This document shows, piece after piece, positions 54,953 to 64,000 of a stretch of DNA of 64,000 nt. How positions within the stretch are numbered: the stretch's first letter is position 1; each line of letters starts with the position of its first letter. Under the pieces are notes generated by a model. The model had not been told where the DNA came from and made no database searches. It was given only the letters and a program-made list of their open reading frames with translations. This stretch comes from Marinobacterium alkalitolerans (GTDB lineage Bacteria; Pseudomonadota; Gammaproteobacteria; Pseudomonadales; Balneatricaceae), in contig NZ_JACVEW010000012.1 of NCBI RefSeq assembly GCF_017776525.1, positions 44,645 to 108,644 of the forward strand, given 5' to 3'. A program made the translations under genes and the position numbers.

Positions 54953-57900
54953 TTAACCCCTGTATTGCTCAGTCAGCATTTCAGCGAATGCTTCGATAGT
55001 AACCGGTTTCGACAGCAGGTATCCCTGAATGACGTCACAGCCCTCCCGTTGCAACCAGGCCAACTGCTCTTCTGTTTCTACACCTTCAGCGACCGTTCTG
55101 AGTGAAAGCGTTTTTGCAAGGGCAAGAATGGCTCTTGCAATGGCTTCGTCATTTTCATTTTTGCCAAGACCATCCACAAATGACTTGTCAATTTTCAATT
55201 CTGCCAAAGGCAAACGCTTCAGGTAGCTAAGGGAGGAGTAACCGGTTCCAAAATCGTCAATCGACAGTTCAATACCGTTATCCCTGAACAGCCTGACGGT
55301 CTCAACTTCATTATTATTGTTGCTTAAAAGTGCCCCTTCAGTGATTTCAAGCTTTACCGCCTTCTTCTCCAGGCCATGCTGCTCAATCTGATTCTCCAGC
55401 CTCTCGACAAACTCCTCATCTCTGAAACTCTGTGCACTGACATTCATGGAAATTGTCGGACAGACCAGGCCCTGCTTTCTGAAGCCAGCAACCGTGCCCA
55501 GAACCAGTTTTTCCACCAGCCGGCCAAGATCTTTCATAAGACCTGTTTTTTCGGCAACCGGGATAAACTCGGCTGGACTGACAACCCCCAAGGTAACATC
55601 CGTCCACCTCAAAAGCGCTTCGCCACCAATCAGGCGACTGGGCTCTTGTGCGTCATACTGGGGCTGAATAACGATGCGGAGCTGCTCGCGACGGATTGCT
55701 TCATGCAGCGCACTCTCGATAGCCGCGACTTGCAGCAGTTCTGTTCTAAGCTCGGGCCGGAACAATCGCAAGCGGTTACGCCCTTCCTCTTTTGCCTGAT
55801 ACATCGCCGTATCCGCCGCTTTAATCAAGCCGGAAGCATCCTCGGCATCAATCGGATAAAAGGCCGCACCGATACTGGCGGATACAAACTGGCGGCGACC
55901 CGCTATTTGAAAGTGCTCGCTCAGTGCATTCAATATCCTGAAGCCTGCGAACTCGGCATCTTCAACCGAGCAGTCTGACAGGATGACTGTGAACTCATCT
56001 CCGCCCACGCGGGCAACAGTATCTACGTCGCGCAGGCAGTGCCTCAGCCGCTCGGCAACTTGCGTCAGCAGCTGATCACCCACATCATGCCCAAGGGTGT
56101 CATTTACTGACTTGAAGTTATCAACATCGATAAACAGCAGCGCCACATGTGAATCATGCCGCCTTGCATAAGCCAGCGCGTGTTCCAACCGGTCCTGAAA
56201 CAGATGCCGATTTGGCAACTTGGTCAAGGGGTCATGCGTGGCCAGGAACTCAACTTTGCGCTGAGAGTCTTTCAGGTTCGAGATATCCGAAAAAACAGCC
56301 ACATAGCTGACTTCTCGGTTCATGACACCGCTCGCGCTTCGGCCTTCATCAATACGGTTAATGGTCAACCACTCCGGATACACTTCACCGCTTTTGCGCT
56401 TGTTCCAGATCTCCCCCTGCCAGTACCCTTTGGTGTTAAGCTCTCCCCAAAGCTGATGATAAAACTCTCGACTGTGCCGCCCTGAACGCAACAGGCTACC
56501 AATATTGGCTCCCATGGCATCTTCATGGCTATAGCCTGTGATCTCTATGAACGCCTCGTTGATGGACTGAATCGTACCCGACGCATCAGTCACCACAATG
56601 GCCTCACCGGCCTGCTCAAACACCTTTGCAGCCACTCTAAGCTGTTCTTCGGCCTCCTTGCGGCGTGTAATGTCTTCAGTCTCATTGATGATAACTTCGG
56701 GGCGTCCTTCAGAGTCTTTCAACACCTGATGAACCGTACGATAGGTGCGCTTTCGCTGGCCTTTCAGCTGATGCTCGGTATCGATCACCTGCTCTGAGCG
56801 CAGGGCTTCCAAGTCTTTTGACCAGAGGCTGCCCGCAAAATCTCGGCCAAACAGGTCAAAGTCACTTTTCCCCATATAGCCTGCTGCGTCGATGGAAAAT
56901 GCTTCCAGAAAGCGCTGATTGGCGAAGAGGTACCGCCCGGCCATATCCTTCATCGCCAGCAAAACAGTGGTATTTTCCATCAAGGTTTGCAGCCTTGAAC
57001 GGGAGTGGCTCAAATCTTCTCTGGCCCTTACCACATCCGTGATATCCAGCAACATGACAACAAGCGTCTGCAGCTCTTCTCGCTCATTAAGTCCGGGCGT
57101 AACACTCAACTGAAATGTACGACCGTCCCCCTGGACCAATTGTTCTTCCCTGCTCCCATGTGCCAGTACTTTTTGCAACATTGATTCAAGCAGGGACAGG
57201 TATTCAGGCAGTCTAAGGGCCCTCACGGGCTGATTGCGCGCACTGGATATCAGGTTAAGACGACGTGCGGCCGGTGCATTAAAGCGCTTAAGAGCACCGT
57301 GGCAGTCAAAGACAAGAATCGGAAATTCGAGAGCATCATACAGGTGGCTGTACTCATTATTCAGGAAACTGAGTTCAGCAGTCTTGGCATTATGCTCCTC
57401 GTTGAGGCTGACCAGTTCTTCATTGGTGGCCTGAAGCTCTTCGTTTGCTGCCTCAAGCTCTTCATTGGTAGCCTGCAGCTCTTCATTTGAAGCCTGTGCT
57501 TCCTCATTCAGAGACTGCATCTCTTCATTGGCCGTCGCCAGCTCTTCAATCAATGACTGCAAATGCTCGCGTGTGGCCGTCAACTCATTTTCAACCGAGC
57601 CATCAACAGAGCGTGCCAGTTCAATAACCTGAGAACCTGAGCGATGTGCTGAGGGAACAGGTGAAATGATAACGATACTGTAGTCATTCTCATGCCCCGG
57701 AACGCCGCATACTGCCACTTGCCAGTACTCACCCTCAAACGCTCTGGGGCGACCAGACTGGGGTTTGCGCAGTTTATTAAAGCGATGCAACAAGGCCATC
57801 ACTTCGCCCTGAAACGCCTCCAGTACGACATCGCAAATGCTGACATCCATGCTGCCCACCGGGAACCTGAGAAAGCGATCCACCTTGCCGGCCGTATGCT

Positions 57901-59461
57901 GAACATGACCCTGACCATCACAAAGCGCCATGGTAGCGCCCAGATACTCGGCCGTTCCCTCCAGCAGGAGTCGAACCTGGTCATTCCAGCGGGTGCGTGA
58001 GGAAACCGTTGTTACTCCGGTGGCGCGAGAAGGCACGCTGGGTGCCTGACTATTGCCTTTTTTGAGGAAGAGGCGGTCTCGGCGACCCACTGCACTGAAC
58101 AACTGCTCTGCTTGAGCAACGCTTTCGGACCGTCCAAGGAACAAAAGCCCTGAGCTTCGGAGGGCAAAATGGAAACGCTGCAGAACGCGCGTTTGTAGAG
58201 GGTTGTCAAAGTAAATCAGTACATTCCGACAAGTCACCAGGTCCAGCCTTAAAAACGGCGGATCATCCACCAGGTTATGCCGGGCGAACACGATCATATC
58301 GCGCAGTGGCTTGGCAACCTCGAAGTGCTTCCCTATCGCATGGAAAAACCGATTTAAACGCTCAGGCGAAACGGCTGAAAGCGCAGCAGCCGGATAAACG
58401 CCACGCCGCGCAATGTTAAGAGCATCTTCATCAATATCCGTTGCAAAAATCTGTATTGGCTGTACGCCCATACGATCGCCCAGCACTTCCGTTAGCAAAA
58501 TGGCAACGGAATAGGCTTCTTCACCGCTGGCACAGCCTGCTACCCAAATCCGGATTTCGTCTGAAGTACCGTGCTCCTCACATAACTGTTCAAGACGGGA
58601 ACGAAGAGCAGAGAAGGCATCCGGGTCACGAAAAAAAGCCGTCACCGAGATCAGGATATCCCGTGACAAGAGATTCAATTCACTTTTGTTCTCTGCTATC
58701 CACTCAAGGTAGCTTTCTATTGTTTCATGGCCGGTAGCCACCAGGCGCCGTTTGATACGGCGAGCAAGGGTACCTTCCTTGTAACCGGAGAAATCCACTT
58801 TACACTGAGTCTTTAACAAGCCCAAAAGCTGCTGCATGGCATTTCGGGATACCGGCTCTGCCGATCCTGTCGTTCCCTTTACCAGCTTGGGCAGGTTTTC
58901 AGCAATTTCCTCCGGTGTAAAAACGAAATCAGCCACACCCGCCTCTATTGCGGAAAGGGGCATGCCCGAGTATTTGGCAGTTTCCGGGTTCTGTGCAATA
59001 CAGATGCCGCCCGCTGCCTGAATCGCCCTGAGGCCAGCGGTACCGTCAGACCCGGTGCCTGAAAGCACGATACCGACGGCGGCTTCACCTGCATCAGCGG
59101 CAAGCGAGATAAAGAACTCATTAATCGATGGCTTGGGAACGATTTCAGGTGGCGCTTGCCGGAGCCTGAACAAACCATTGTGGACACTGGCGTTATAACT
59201 GGAGGGAACAACATAGATCACGCCGGGTTCCGGCTTGAGACCATCCTCAAAAGGTTTGACGTCCAGGGCCGTTTCACGTTCGAGAATCTCGACCAGCATG
59301 CTTTTGTGAGAAGGCGACAGATGCTGCAATACGACGAACGCGAGATACGAATAACCGGGCAGGCTGGCAATCAGGGCGGCTACAGCTTCAAGACCTCCTG
59401 CAGAAGCACCCACCCCAACAAGAGTAACCGACGGCAGATCCCTAGTGTCCGCTTCAACCAA
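54953..59461 (-). CDS. CheB-CheR-PAS-GGDEF-EAL fusion protein
   Basis: 1502 residues. Order: CheB methylesterase (1-195; catalytic Ser20 in GVGASAGG, His in VLQHLSPSH, Asp in SGTGSDGTAG); CheR methyltransferase (205-480; IWVAGCASGEEAYS, FCRNVLIYF-like block LVTCRNVLIYF); a PAS-like part; a coiled coil of NEEL/LQATNEEL repeats (630-693); two or three PAS domains (700-1050); GGDEF near 1152 with the inhibitory RDVD site; EAL near 1280 (EALLRW, DDFGTGYSSLSYL). Both c-di-GMP domains keep their catalytic motifs, so it may make and break c-di-GMP. It lacks a receiver domain. First gene of the operon with the phytochrome and heme oxygenase. Confidence 0.92.
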   Translation of the reverse strand: MVEADTRDLPSVTLVGVGASAGGLEAVAALIASLPGYSYLAFVVLQHLSPSHKSMLVEILERETALDVKPFEDGLKPEPGVIYVVPSSYNASVHNGLFRLRQAPPEIVPKPSINEFFISLAADAGEAAVGIVLSGTGSDGTAGLRAIQAAGGICIAQNPETAKYSGMPLSAIEAGVADFVFTPEEIAENLPKLVKGTTGSAEPVSRNAMQQLLGLLKTQCKVDFSGYKEGTLARRIKRRLVATGHETIESYLEWIAENKSELNLLSRDILISVTAFFRDPDAFSALRSRLEQLCEEHGTSDEIRIWVAGCASGEEAYSVAILLTEVLGDRMGVQPIQIFATDIDEDALNIARRGVYPAAALSAVSPERLNRFFHAIGKHFEVAKPLRDMIVFARHNLVDDPPFLRLDLVTCRNVLIYFDNPLQTRVLQRFHFALRSSGLLFLGRSESVAQAEQLFSAVGRRDRLFLKKGNSQAPSVPSRATGVTTVSSRTRWNDQVRLLLEGTAEYLGATMALCDGQGHVQHTAGKVDRFLRFPVGSMDVSICDVVLEAFQGEVMALLHRFNKLRKPQSGRPRAFEGEYWQVAVCGVPGHENDYSIVIISPVPSAHRSGSQVIELARSVDGSVENELTATREHLQSLIEELATANEEMQSLNEEAQASNEELQATNEELEAANEELQATNEELVSLNEEHNAKTAELSFLNNEYSHLYDALEFPILVFDCHGALKRFNAPAARRLNLISSARNQPVRALRLPEYLSLLESMLQKVLAHGSREEQLVQGDGRTFQLSVTPGLNEREELQTLVVMLLDITDVVRAREDLSHSRSRLQTLMENTTVLLAMKDMAGRYLFANQRFLEAFSIDAAGYMGKSDFDLFGRDFAGSLWSKDLEALRSEQVIDTEHQLKGQRKRTYRTVHQVLKDSEGRPEVIINETEDITRRKEAEEQLRVAAKVFEQAGEAIVVTDASGTIQSINEAFIEITGYSHEDAMGANIGSLLRSGRHSREFYHQLWGELNTKGYWQGEIWNKRKSGEVYPEWLTINRIDEGRSASGVMNREVSYVAVFSDISNLKDSQRKVEFLATHDPLTKLPNRHLFQDRLEHALAYARRHDSHVALLFIDVDNFKSVNDTLGHDVGDQLLTQVAERLRHCLRDVDTVARVGGDEFTVILSDCSVEDAEFAGFRILNALSEHFQIAGRRQFVSASIGAAFYPIDAEDASGLIKAADTAMYQAKEEGRNRLRLFRPELRTELLQVAAIESALHEAIRREQLRIVIQPQYDAQEPSRLIGGEALLRWTDVTLGVVSPAEFIPVAEKTGLMKDLGRLVEKLVLGTVAGFRKQGLVCPTISMNVSAQSFRDEEFVERLENQIEQHGLEKKAVKLEITEGALLSNNNNEVETVRLFRDNGIELSIDDFGTGYSSLSYLKRLPLAELKIDKSFVDGLGKNENDEAIARAILALAKTLSLRTVAEGVETEEQLAWLQREGCDVIQGYLLSKPVTIEAFAEMLTEQYRG

Positions 59462-59524
59462 GGGCTAAACTCCTTTTTACAATCCACTTTACCGCAAAAC
59501 AGAGCAAGCTAATGTAGCTATAAA

Positions 59525-59989
59525 TTAAGCAGAGTCCCTGTTTATTGCAACATAAAGTCCTTGCATCTCAAGACAGACCTCTTCCCGGCAGCACACTTGT
59601 ACAGTCAATTGCAGCCGCGCCTTTCCTCTTTCCCGCACACGCGCTGCCAGGTTTTCGGCATCCTCCGGCATATCCAGCGCCACTCGGGTCACAAAGTTCC
59701 GGGTGACGGGCTTCAGGTATTTGAGATGGCTGTCTGCAATCACCACATCACAATCCAGGCCACGCTCACGCAGGCACAGCGTTGTGAGACACCAGCCCGC
59801 CACAGTGGCAATTGCCGCCTGAGAGCCGCCAAAGCCGGTCCCCTTGTCATTCACATTCGGCGCCAGCGGCGTCGGCAGCTCCAGCGCTCGACCATCCCAG
59901 ACCAGCTCATCAATTCCCAGGTGCTCCAGCAGCGGAATCTGCGTCTTCAACCAGGCCAGAAATTCGTCCGTGTTCGTCTGCACACTCAT
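59525..59989 (-). CDS. YiiD C-terminal-type thioesterase
   Basis: 154 residues, hot-dog fold thioesterase family found at the C-terminus of E. coli YiiD. The block APNVNDKGTGFGGSQAAIATVAGW is the family signature. The start overlaps the stop of the nitroreductase gene by one base. The substrate is unknown. Confidence 0.82.
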   Translation of the reverse strand: MSVQTNTDEFLAWLKTQIPLLEHLGIDELVWDGRALELPTPLAPNVNDKGTGFGGSQAAIATVAGWCLTTLCLRERGLDCDVVIADSHLKYLKPVTRNFVTRVALDMPEDAENLAARVRERGKARLQLTVQVCCREEVCLEMQGLYVAINRDSA

Positions 59990-60546
59990 CAGTCACTCCA
60001 GTGTGTCACGAAGGTATCCAGGTCCAGCTCCGGAACCTCCTTGTTGCGGCACGCCTGCCCCAAGTAGATAAAGCCGGCAATTTCTTCACCCTCTGCCAGC
60101 CCCAACCCTCGCTCAACGACCGGGTTATAGGCCATATCACCGGTGCGCCAGATCGCCCCAAGCCCCAACGCATAGGCGGCCTGTGTGATCGCATGGGCGG
60201 CGCAGCCTGCGGAGATTCGCTGCTCATCCACAGGGACTTTCGGGTGATCCTGAGTCACGGCCACGACGGTAATAATCATGGGCGCACGCAACGGCATTTT
60301 CAGGCACTTCTCGCGCCGCGCCTCAGGGATATCCGGATCCTCTGCTTCGGCTGCCTCTGCAAACAGCTGCCCAAGCCGTTCCAGCCCCTCCCCCTGTGTA
60401 ATTACAAAGCGCCAGGGTTTCAGCGCGCCGTGATCGGGCGCACGCACAGCCGCCTTCAGCATCCATTCCAGCTGCTCGGCTGTAGGCGCCGGGCCCTCAA
60501 GCCGGGGGCAGGAAACACGGTTGGTCAGCACATCAAGTGCCTGCAT
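59989..60546 (-). CDS. Nitroreductase family protein (YdjA type)
   Basis: 185 residues, small FMN-dependent NAD(P)H nitroreductase: AVRAPDHGALKPWRFVI (FMN phosphate site) and QAAYALGLGAIWRTG. YdjA-like members are shorter than NfsB. Tail to head with the thioesterase gene; the two are probably one transcript. Confidence 0.88.
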   Translation of the reverse strand: MQALDVLTNRVSCPRLEGPAPTAEQLEWMLKAAVRAPDHGALKPWRFVITQGEGLERLGQLFAEAAEAEDPDIPEARREKCLKMPLRAPMIITVVAVTQDHPKVPVDEQRISAGCAAHAITQAAYALGLGAIWRTGDMAYNPVVERGLGLAEGEEIAGFIYLGQACRNKEVPELDLDTFVTHWSD

Positions 60547-60566
60547 GGAGAACCTCCTGTTTAACG

Positions 60567-61391
60567 TTACTGACGTGCCAGTCGCACATTCACCGGTGCA
60601 TCATTCATGCTGGAGCGATAGGGGTTGATATCCAGCCCACCCCGTCGCACATAACGTGCATAGACACTCAGCTTTTGAGGGCGACAGCGCTGCCAGATAT
60701 CCATGAAGATATTCTCAACGCACTGCTCATGAAAGTCGCCATGTTCACGGTAGGAGATCAGATAGGCCAGCAACCCGGTATGGTCGATTTTCGGCCCCTT
60801 GTAGCGGATCTGGATGCTGGCCCAGTCCGGCTGGCCAGTCACCGGACAGTTGGATTTCAGCAAATGACTCACCAGCGTTTCATCCGCAACCGGCCCGGTC
60901 GCACTCAACAGCTCGGGTGCCGGGGTATAGTGCTCCACGTTCAAGGGCAGCTCATCGAGACACAGCCCTTTGAGCTGACACACCTCTACCGGCTCACTCA
61001 TTGAGCTCAAACGAACGTCAACCTGCGCACCGGCCGCCGCGGACAGGTCCCGCTGCATGGAAGCCACCACATCCGCCTCGCTTTCGAAACGGCTCAGGTT
61101 GTAGGAGTTCAGGTAGAGTTTGAACGACTTGGACTCAATGATGTTGGGCGAATTGGCAGGGATGCGAAACTCTGCCAAACGGACCACCGGCTTTCCGCCC
61201 CGGTCCAGCCAGGACACCTCGTAGGCGTTCCAGATATCCACACCACGAAACGGCAGCGTAGCCCGCTTGACCCCCTTGGCCTCCCAGTTCAGGTCACGCG
61301 CAATGGGGTACAACAACGACGGGTCGTATTCGTTGACATAGGCGGTCTCCTGCCCCAGCGGTGAGGCCTTGACCTGTTCATGCTCACTCAT
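60567..61391 (-). CDS. queF: NADPH-dependent 7-cyano-7-deazaguanine reductase
   Basis: 274 residues, the long (two T-fold) form. Reduces preQ0 to preQ1 in queuosine biosynthesis. Catalytic Cys in KSNCPVTGQPDWASIQIRY and the QueF motif ESKSFKLYLNSYNLS. Overlaps the end of the ABC permease gene by 4 bp. Confidence 0.95.
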   Translation of the reverse strand: MSEHEQVKASPLGQETAYVNEYDPSLLYPIARDLNWEAKGVKRATLPFRGVDIWNAYEVSWLDRGGKPVVRLAEFRIPANSPNIIESKSFKLYLNSYNLSRFESEADVVASMQRDLSAAAGAQVDVRLSSMSEPVEVCQLKGLCLDELPLNVEHYTPAPELLSATGPVADETLVSHLLKSNCPVTGQPDWASIQIRYKGPKIDHTGLLAYLISYREHGDFHEQCVENIFMDIWQRCRPQKLSVYARYVRRGGLDINPYRSSMNDAPVNVRLARQ

Positions 61392-62161
61392 TCGCGAATC
61401 CCCTTGCCCGTGTTGAGCAGATGCATGGCAAAGCCGCTCAGCAGCGCGATAAAGCCCAGAATCATGACAAAGGCAAAACCGATATTGATGTCACTGACAC
61501 CAAGAATTCCGTAGCGGAAGCTGTTCACCATGTAGAGAATCGGGTTCAGCTGGGATACCCCCTGCCAAAAGTCCGGTAACAACTGAATACTGTAGAACAC
61601 CCCGCCCAGATACGTCAGCGGCGTAAGGATAAAGGTCGGTACAATCGCAATATCGTCAAAGGTCTTGGCATAGACGGCATTGATAAAGCCACCCAGCGAA
61701 AACAGGATTGCCGTCAGCAGCACCACCGTAATGGTAATAAAGAGATGATGAATCTGCAGGTCGGTGAAGAACAGTGACAACAGCGTGACGATAAAGCCGA
61801 CACCCAGCCCGCGCGCAGCCCCGCCGATCACGTAGCCCGCCAGAATAACCCAGTTGGGCACCGGCGATACCAGCAGCTCTTCGATATTGCGCTGAAACTT
61901 GGTTCCGAAAAACGATGACACCACATTACCGTAGGAGTTGGTGATCACGGACATCATGATCAGCCCCGGCACGATATACTCCATGTAATCGAACCCACCC
62001 ATATCACCAATACGCGAGCCGATCAGATTGCCAAAGATGATGAAATACAGCGTCATGGTGATCGCCGGCGGCAGCAGCGTCTGTACCCAGATACGAGTGA
62101 AACGTCGGATCTCCTTGACGACAATGGTGACAAAAGCGGTCCAAAGCAACCCGGTATTCAT
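61388..62161 (-). CDS. yadH: ABC-2 type exporter permease (YadH type)
   Basis: 257 residues, six membrane segments, ABC-2 family with the block RNIEELLVSPVPNWVILAGYV. Pairs with the ATPase encoded upstream (overlap of 4 bp). Substrate not known. Confidence 0.88.
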   Translation of the reverse strand: MNTGLLWTAFVTIVVKEIRRFTRIWVQTLLPPAITMTLYFIIFGNLIGSRIGDMGGFDYMEYIVPGLIMMSVITNSYGNVVSSFFGTKFQRNIEELLVSPVPNWVILAGYVIGGAARGLGVGFIVTLLSLFFTDLQIHHLFITITVVLLTAILFSLGGFINAVYAKTFDDIAIVPTFILTPLTYLGGVFYSIQLLPDFWQGVSQLNPILYMVNSFRYGILGVSDINIGFAFVMILGFIALLSGFAMHLLNTGKGIRE

Positions 62162-63090
62162 GCAGTCTCCTGATTCAAGTTCTTGTCGACCAGTGACACA
62201 AACAGCTCTTCAAGCCGGTTGGCCTTGTTACGCATACTGGTCACCTCCATGCCCTTTGACGCCAGGTGCTGGAACAGCGTGTTAAGGCCTTTCTCCTTGG
62301 GCACATCCACTTCCAGCGTATGCGCATCGCGTGGTCGAATGACGTAGCCATCCAGCACGGGCAGCTCGTCAAAATCCTCGGCCAGATCCAGAACGAAGGT
62401 TTCCGTATCCAACTTCTGCAGCAGCGCTTTCATGCTCGTGTTCTGGATGATGCTGCCGTGATCAATGATGGCAATGTTGCGACAGAGACTTTCGGCTTCT
62501 TCCAGATAATGCGTGGTCAGAATGATCGTGGTACCGGCCGCATTGATTTCGGTAAGAAAATCCCACATGGAGCGGCGCAGCTCGATATCAACCCCGGCAG
62601 TGGGCTCATCCAGAATCAACAGACGCGGCTCATGCACCAGCGCACGGGCAATCATCAGGCGCCGCTTCATGCCGCCGGACAGCATGCGTGCGCGCTCATC
62701 GCGCTTGCTCCAGAGCCCCAGCTTGCGCAGATAGTGCTCCGCCCGCTCGGTTGCCTGTTTGCGTCCGATGCCGTAATAACCCGCCTGGGTCACGACGATA
62801 TCCAGCACCTTCTCAAACGGATTGAAGTTGAACTCCTGCGGCACCACGCCCAGGCACTGCTTGGCCTGTGCCAGATGAGTATCCAAGTCGTAACCGAACA
62901 CGCTCACCTTGCCGGAGGTCTTGTTCACCAGCGACGAGACAATCCCCAGAGTCGTGGATTTGCCGGCACCATTGGGCCCCAGCAGGGCGAAGAAGTCCCC
63001 TTCTTTCACCTCCAGCGAGATACCCTTGAGAGCCTCGAACTCATTTCCGTAGGTCTTGCGCAGGTTTTCTATCGATAGCGCTGTCGTCAT
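62158..63090 (-). CDS. yadG: ABC exporter ATPase (YadG type)
   Basis: 310 residues. Walker A GPNGAGKST, signature LSGGMKRRLMIARALVHEP, Walker B LLILDEPTAGVD, then a C-terminal extension as in YadG. Forms an exporter with the next gene. Confidence 0.9.
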   Translation of the reverse strand: MTTALSIENLRKTYGNEFEALKGISLEVKEGDFFALLGPNGAGKSTTLGIVSSLVNKTSGKVSVFGYDLDTHLAQAKQCLGVVPQEFNFNPFEKVLDIVVTQAGYYGIGRKQATERAEHYLRKLGLWSKRDERARMLSGGMKRRLMIARALVHEPRLLILDEPTAGVDIELRRSMWDFLTEINAAGTTIILTTHYLEEAESLCRNIAIIDHGSIIQNTSMKALLQKLDTETFVLDLAEDFDELPVLDGYVIRPRDAHTLEVDVPKEKGLNTLFQHLASKGMEVTSMRNKANRLEELFVSLVDKNLNQETA

Positions 63091-63236
63091 ATCCTGCCTT
63101 GTATTGCTACATTAGAAGAAGTAAAACAATGCGGCCGCATCTTGAAAATTCAACCCGAACTCCCCATTGTACCTGTTCCCACGGCCGGGTTCTTGCCCGG
63201 ACAAGCGATTTGCCACCCAACCCCCTGGAGTCTTGC

Positions 63237-63647
63237 GTGACCGACACACACACCTTTCACCTGAACCTGCTCAAAATTGCCTACAACAACCTGATGCAAC
63301 AGGATGATTTCAAGGGTGAGGATACAGACCCGGTCAACCTTGAGTTTCTGGATCTGTTTGCAGAGCTTGTGGCCGCATACGAGAGCCACGACACCGGGGC
63401 ATTCGATCTGGGACAGGACCTGCTGGTACGTCTGGTTCGTGCCTACCCCCAATACGTTCATCTGGTGGCGCGGGATCTGTTCTGGCTCTTCGGCGGCGAG
63501 TGCCTTCACTTCATGAGCGATGAAGAGATCGAACAGTTCCAGCGACTGGATGAAGCACTGGCCGAGGCGGACAGCTCCGACAATGAAGTGGACTACATGC
63601 AATTGCGTCAGGCGATCATCGGCGACCAGTCACAAACCCGCCACTAA
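63237..63647 (+). CDS. PA2817-family conserved protein
   Basis: 136 residues from a GTG at 63237 with GGAG six bases ahead; the frame to 63099 has no ribosome site. Acidic protein without membrane or metal motifs (LFAELVAAYESHDTGAFDLGQDLL, HLVARDLFWLFGGECLHFMSD). Resembles the uncharacterised Pseudomonas family represented by PA2817. Function unknown. Confidence 0.72.
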   Translation: MTDTHTFHLNLLKIAYNNLMQQDDFKGEDTDPVNLEFLDLFAELVAAYESHDTGAFDLGQDLLVRLVRAYPQYVHLVARDLFWLFGGECLHFMSDEEIEQFQRLDEALAEADSSDNEVDYMQLRQAIIGDQSQTRH

Positions 63648-63658
63648 GCCTTCTGATC

Positions 63659-63682
63659 GGCTCTCTGGGCATACAGAGAGCC
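63659..63682 (+). terminator. Hairpin after the PA2817-like gene
   Basis: GGCTCTCTG / CAGAGAGCC, 9-bp stem, 6-base loop, 11 bp after the stop. No real T-run. Confidence 0.55.
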
Positions 63683-63820
63683 TAATCACACTCCCCACCA
63701 CGCAATCTCAATAAAGCCCAGAAGCACCTTCAAACGACAGACTAGAAACAAGAAAGGTGTGCAAATCAGACAGGTATTAAAAGAAACCGGCACAAAAAGC
63801 GATATAACGCAGAAAGGTAA

Positions 63821-63875
63821 TTGGAACGGGAAACAAACTCGATCCGGCCGGCGCTCCGGTCGCGGCCCCAACAAT
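63821..63875 (-). repeat. Degenerate copy of a tRNA-Gly 3' end
   Basis: TTGGAACGGGAAAC followed by AACTCGA resembles the tRNA-Gly 3' segment at 63931 (TTGGAGCGGGAAAC) exactly 110 bp further on. After an insertion-like stretch, TCGCGGCCCCAAC resembles TCGCGACCCCAAC. It cannot fold as a full tRNA. It may be a remnant of a tRNA duplication or an attachment site. Confidence 0.45.
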
Positions 63876-63931
63876 ACAGTGGGTCGCTTTTATAGAATCA
63901 AACAAAGCTTGAGAATGTAATGAGGGGGGAT

Positions 63932-64000
<69 letters not shown>

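Noticed and set aside
57380..57570. Direct DNA repeats that could suggest a repeat array or CRISPR
   Set aside because: They encode the NEEL/LQATNEEL coiled coil inside the fusion protein; there are no spacers.

Overview
The window is one long catabolic region, almost all of it devoted to turning aromatic compounds into catechol and cleaving the ring by the meta route. Gene content and style (DmpR/sigma54 control, BenR control, a PA2817-family protein, long-form QueF, a TRAP transporter) point to a gammaproteobacterium, most likely a marine Oceanospirillales or Pseudomonadales relative. There is no rRNA or species-level marker here, so that placement is tentative.

Layout. 1-2015: an RND/MMPL exporter (cut by the left edge) and a YCF48 lipoprotein, behind a sigma54 promoter. 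2181-4561: a YeeE/YedE sulfur transporter and an Old Yellow Enzyme. 4608-10713 (minus): phenol hydroxylase dmpKLMNOP, ferredoxin dmpQ and catechol 2,3-dioxygenase dmpB, with dmpR divergent. 12957-18209 (minus): the lower meta pathway dmpCEFGHI, without the hydrolase dmpD. 18563-26396 (minus): a DcaP-type porin, benE, ridA, benDCBA and a second catechol 2,3-dioxygenase. 26634-33537: a Liv-type ABC transporter, an IclR regulator, a BenR/XylS regulator and a small cytochrome c lipoprotein. 33609-36275: a LysR regulator divergent from a small membrane monooxygenase-like protein and a luciferase-like oxidoreductase. 36332-48166 (minus): an indole-3-acetate (iac) cluster with a TRAP transporter and a third catechol 2,3-dioxygenase inserted, and iacR divergent. 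49229-63647: rsmE, a two-gene Fur-type iron importer, a bacteriophytochrome / heme oxygenase / CheB-CheR-GGDEF-EAL operon, and housekeeping genes (nitroreductase, queF, yadGH, PA2817-like). A tRNA-Gly gene is cut by the right edge.

How it fits together. Phenol, benzoate and indole-3-acetate each reach catechol through their own upper pathway, and each upper pathway carries its own catechol 2,3-dioxygenase. Only one set of downstream enzymes (dmpCEFGHI) is visible to finish the job. No ortho-cleavage (cat) genes are present in the window.

Regulation can be read from the DNA. DmpR-type upstream sites plus a sigma54 promoter lie before dmpK, and a similar set lies before the YCF48/RND pair. BenR/XylS-type direct repeats lie before benA, before the second catechol dioxygenase, before the ABC transporter and, more weakly, before the porin. 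Together these suggest a complete benzoate regulon: porin, inner-membrane importer, dioxygenase and ring cleavage. The second non-obvious system is the light/c-di-GMP operon at 52.9-59.5 kb, where a kinase-less phytochrome sits beside a very large chemotaxis/c-di-GMP fusion protein.
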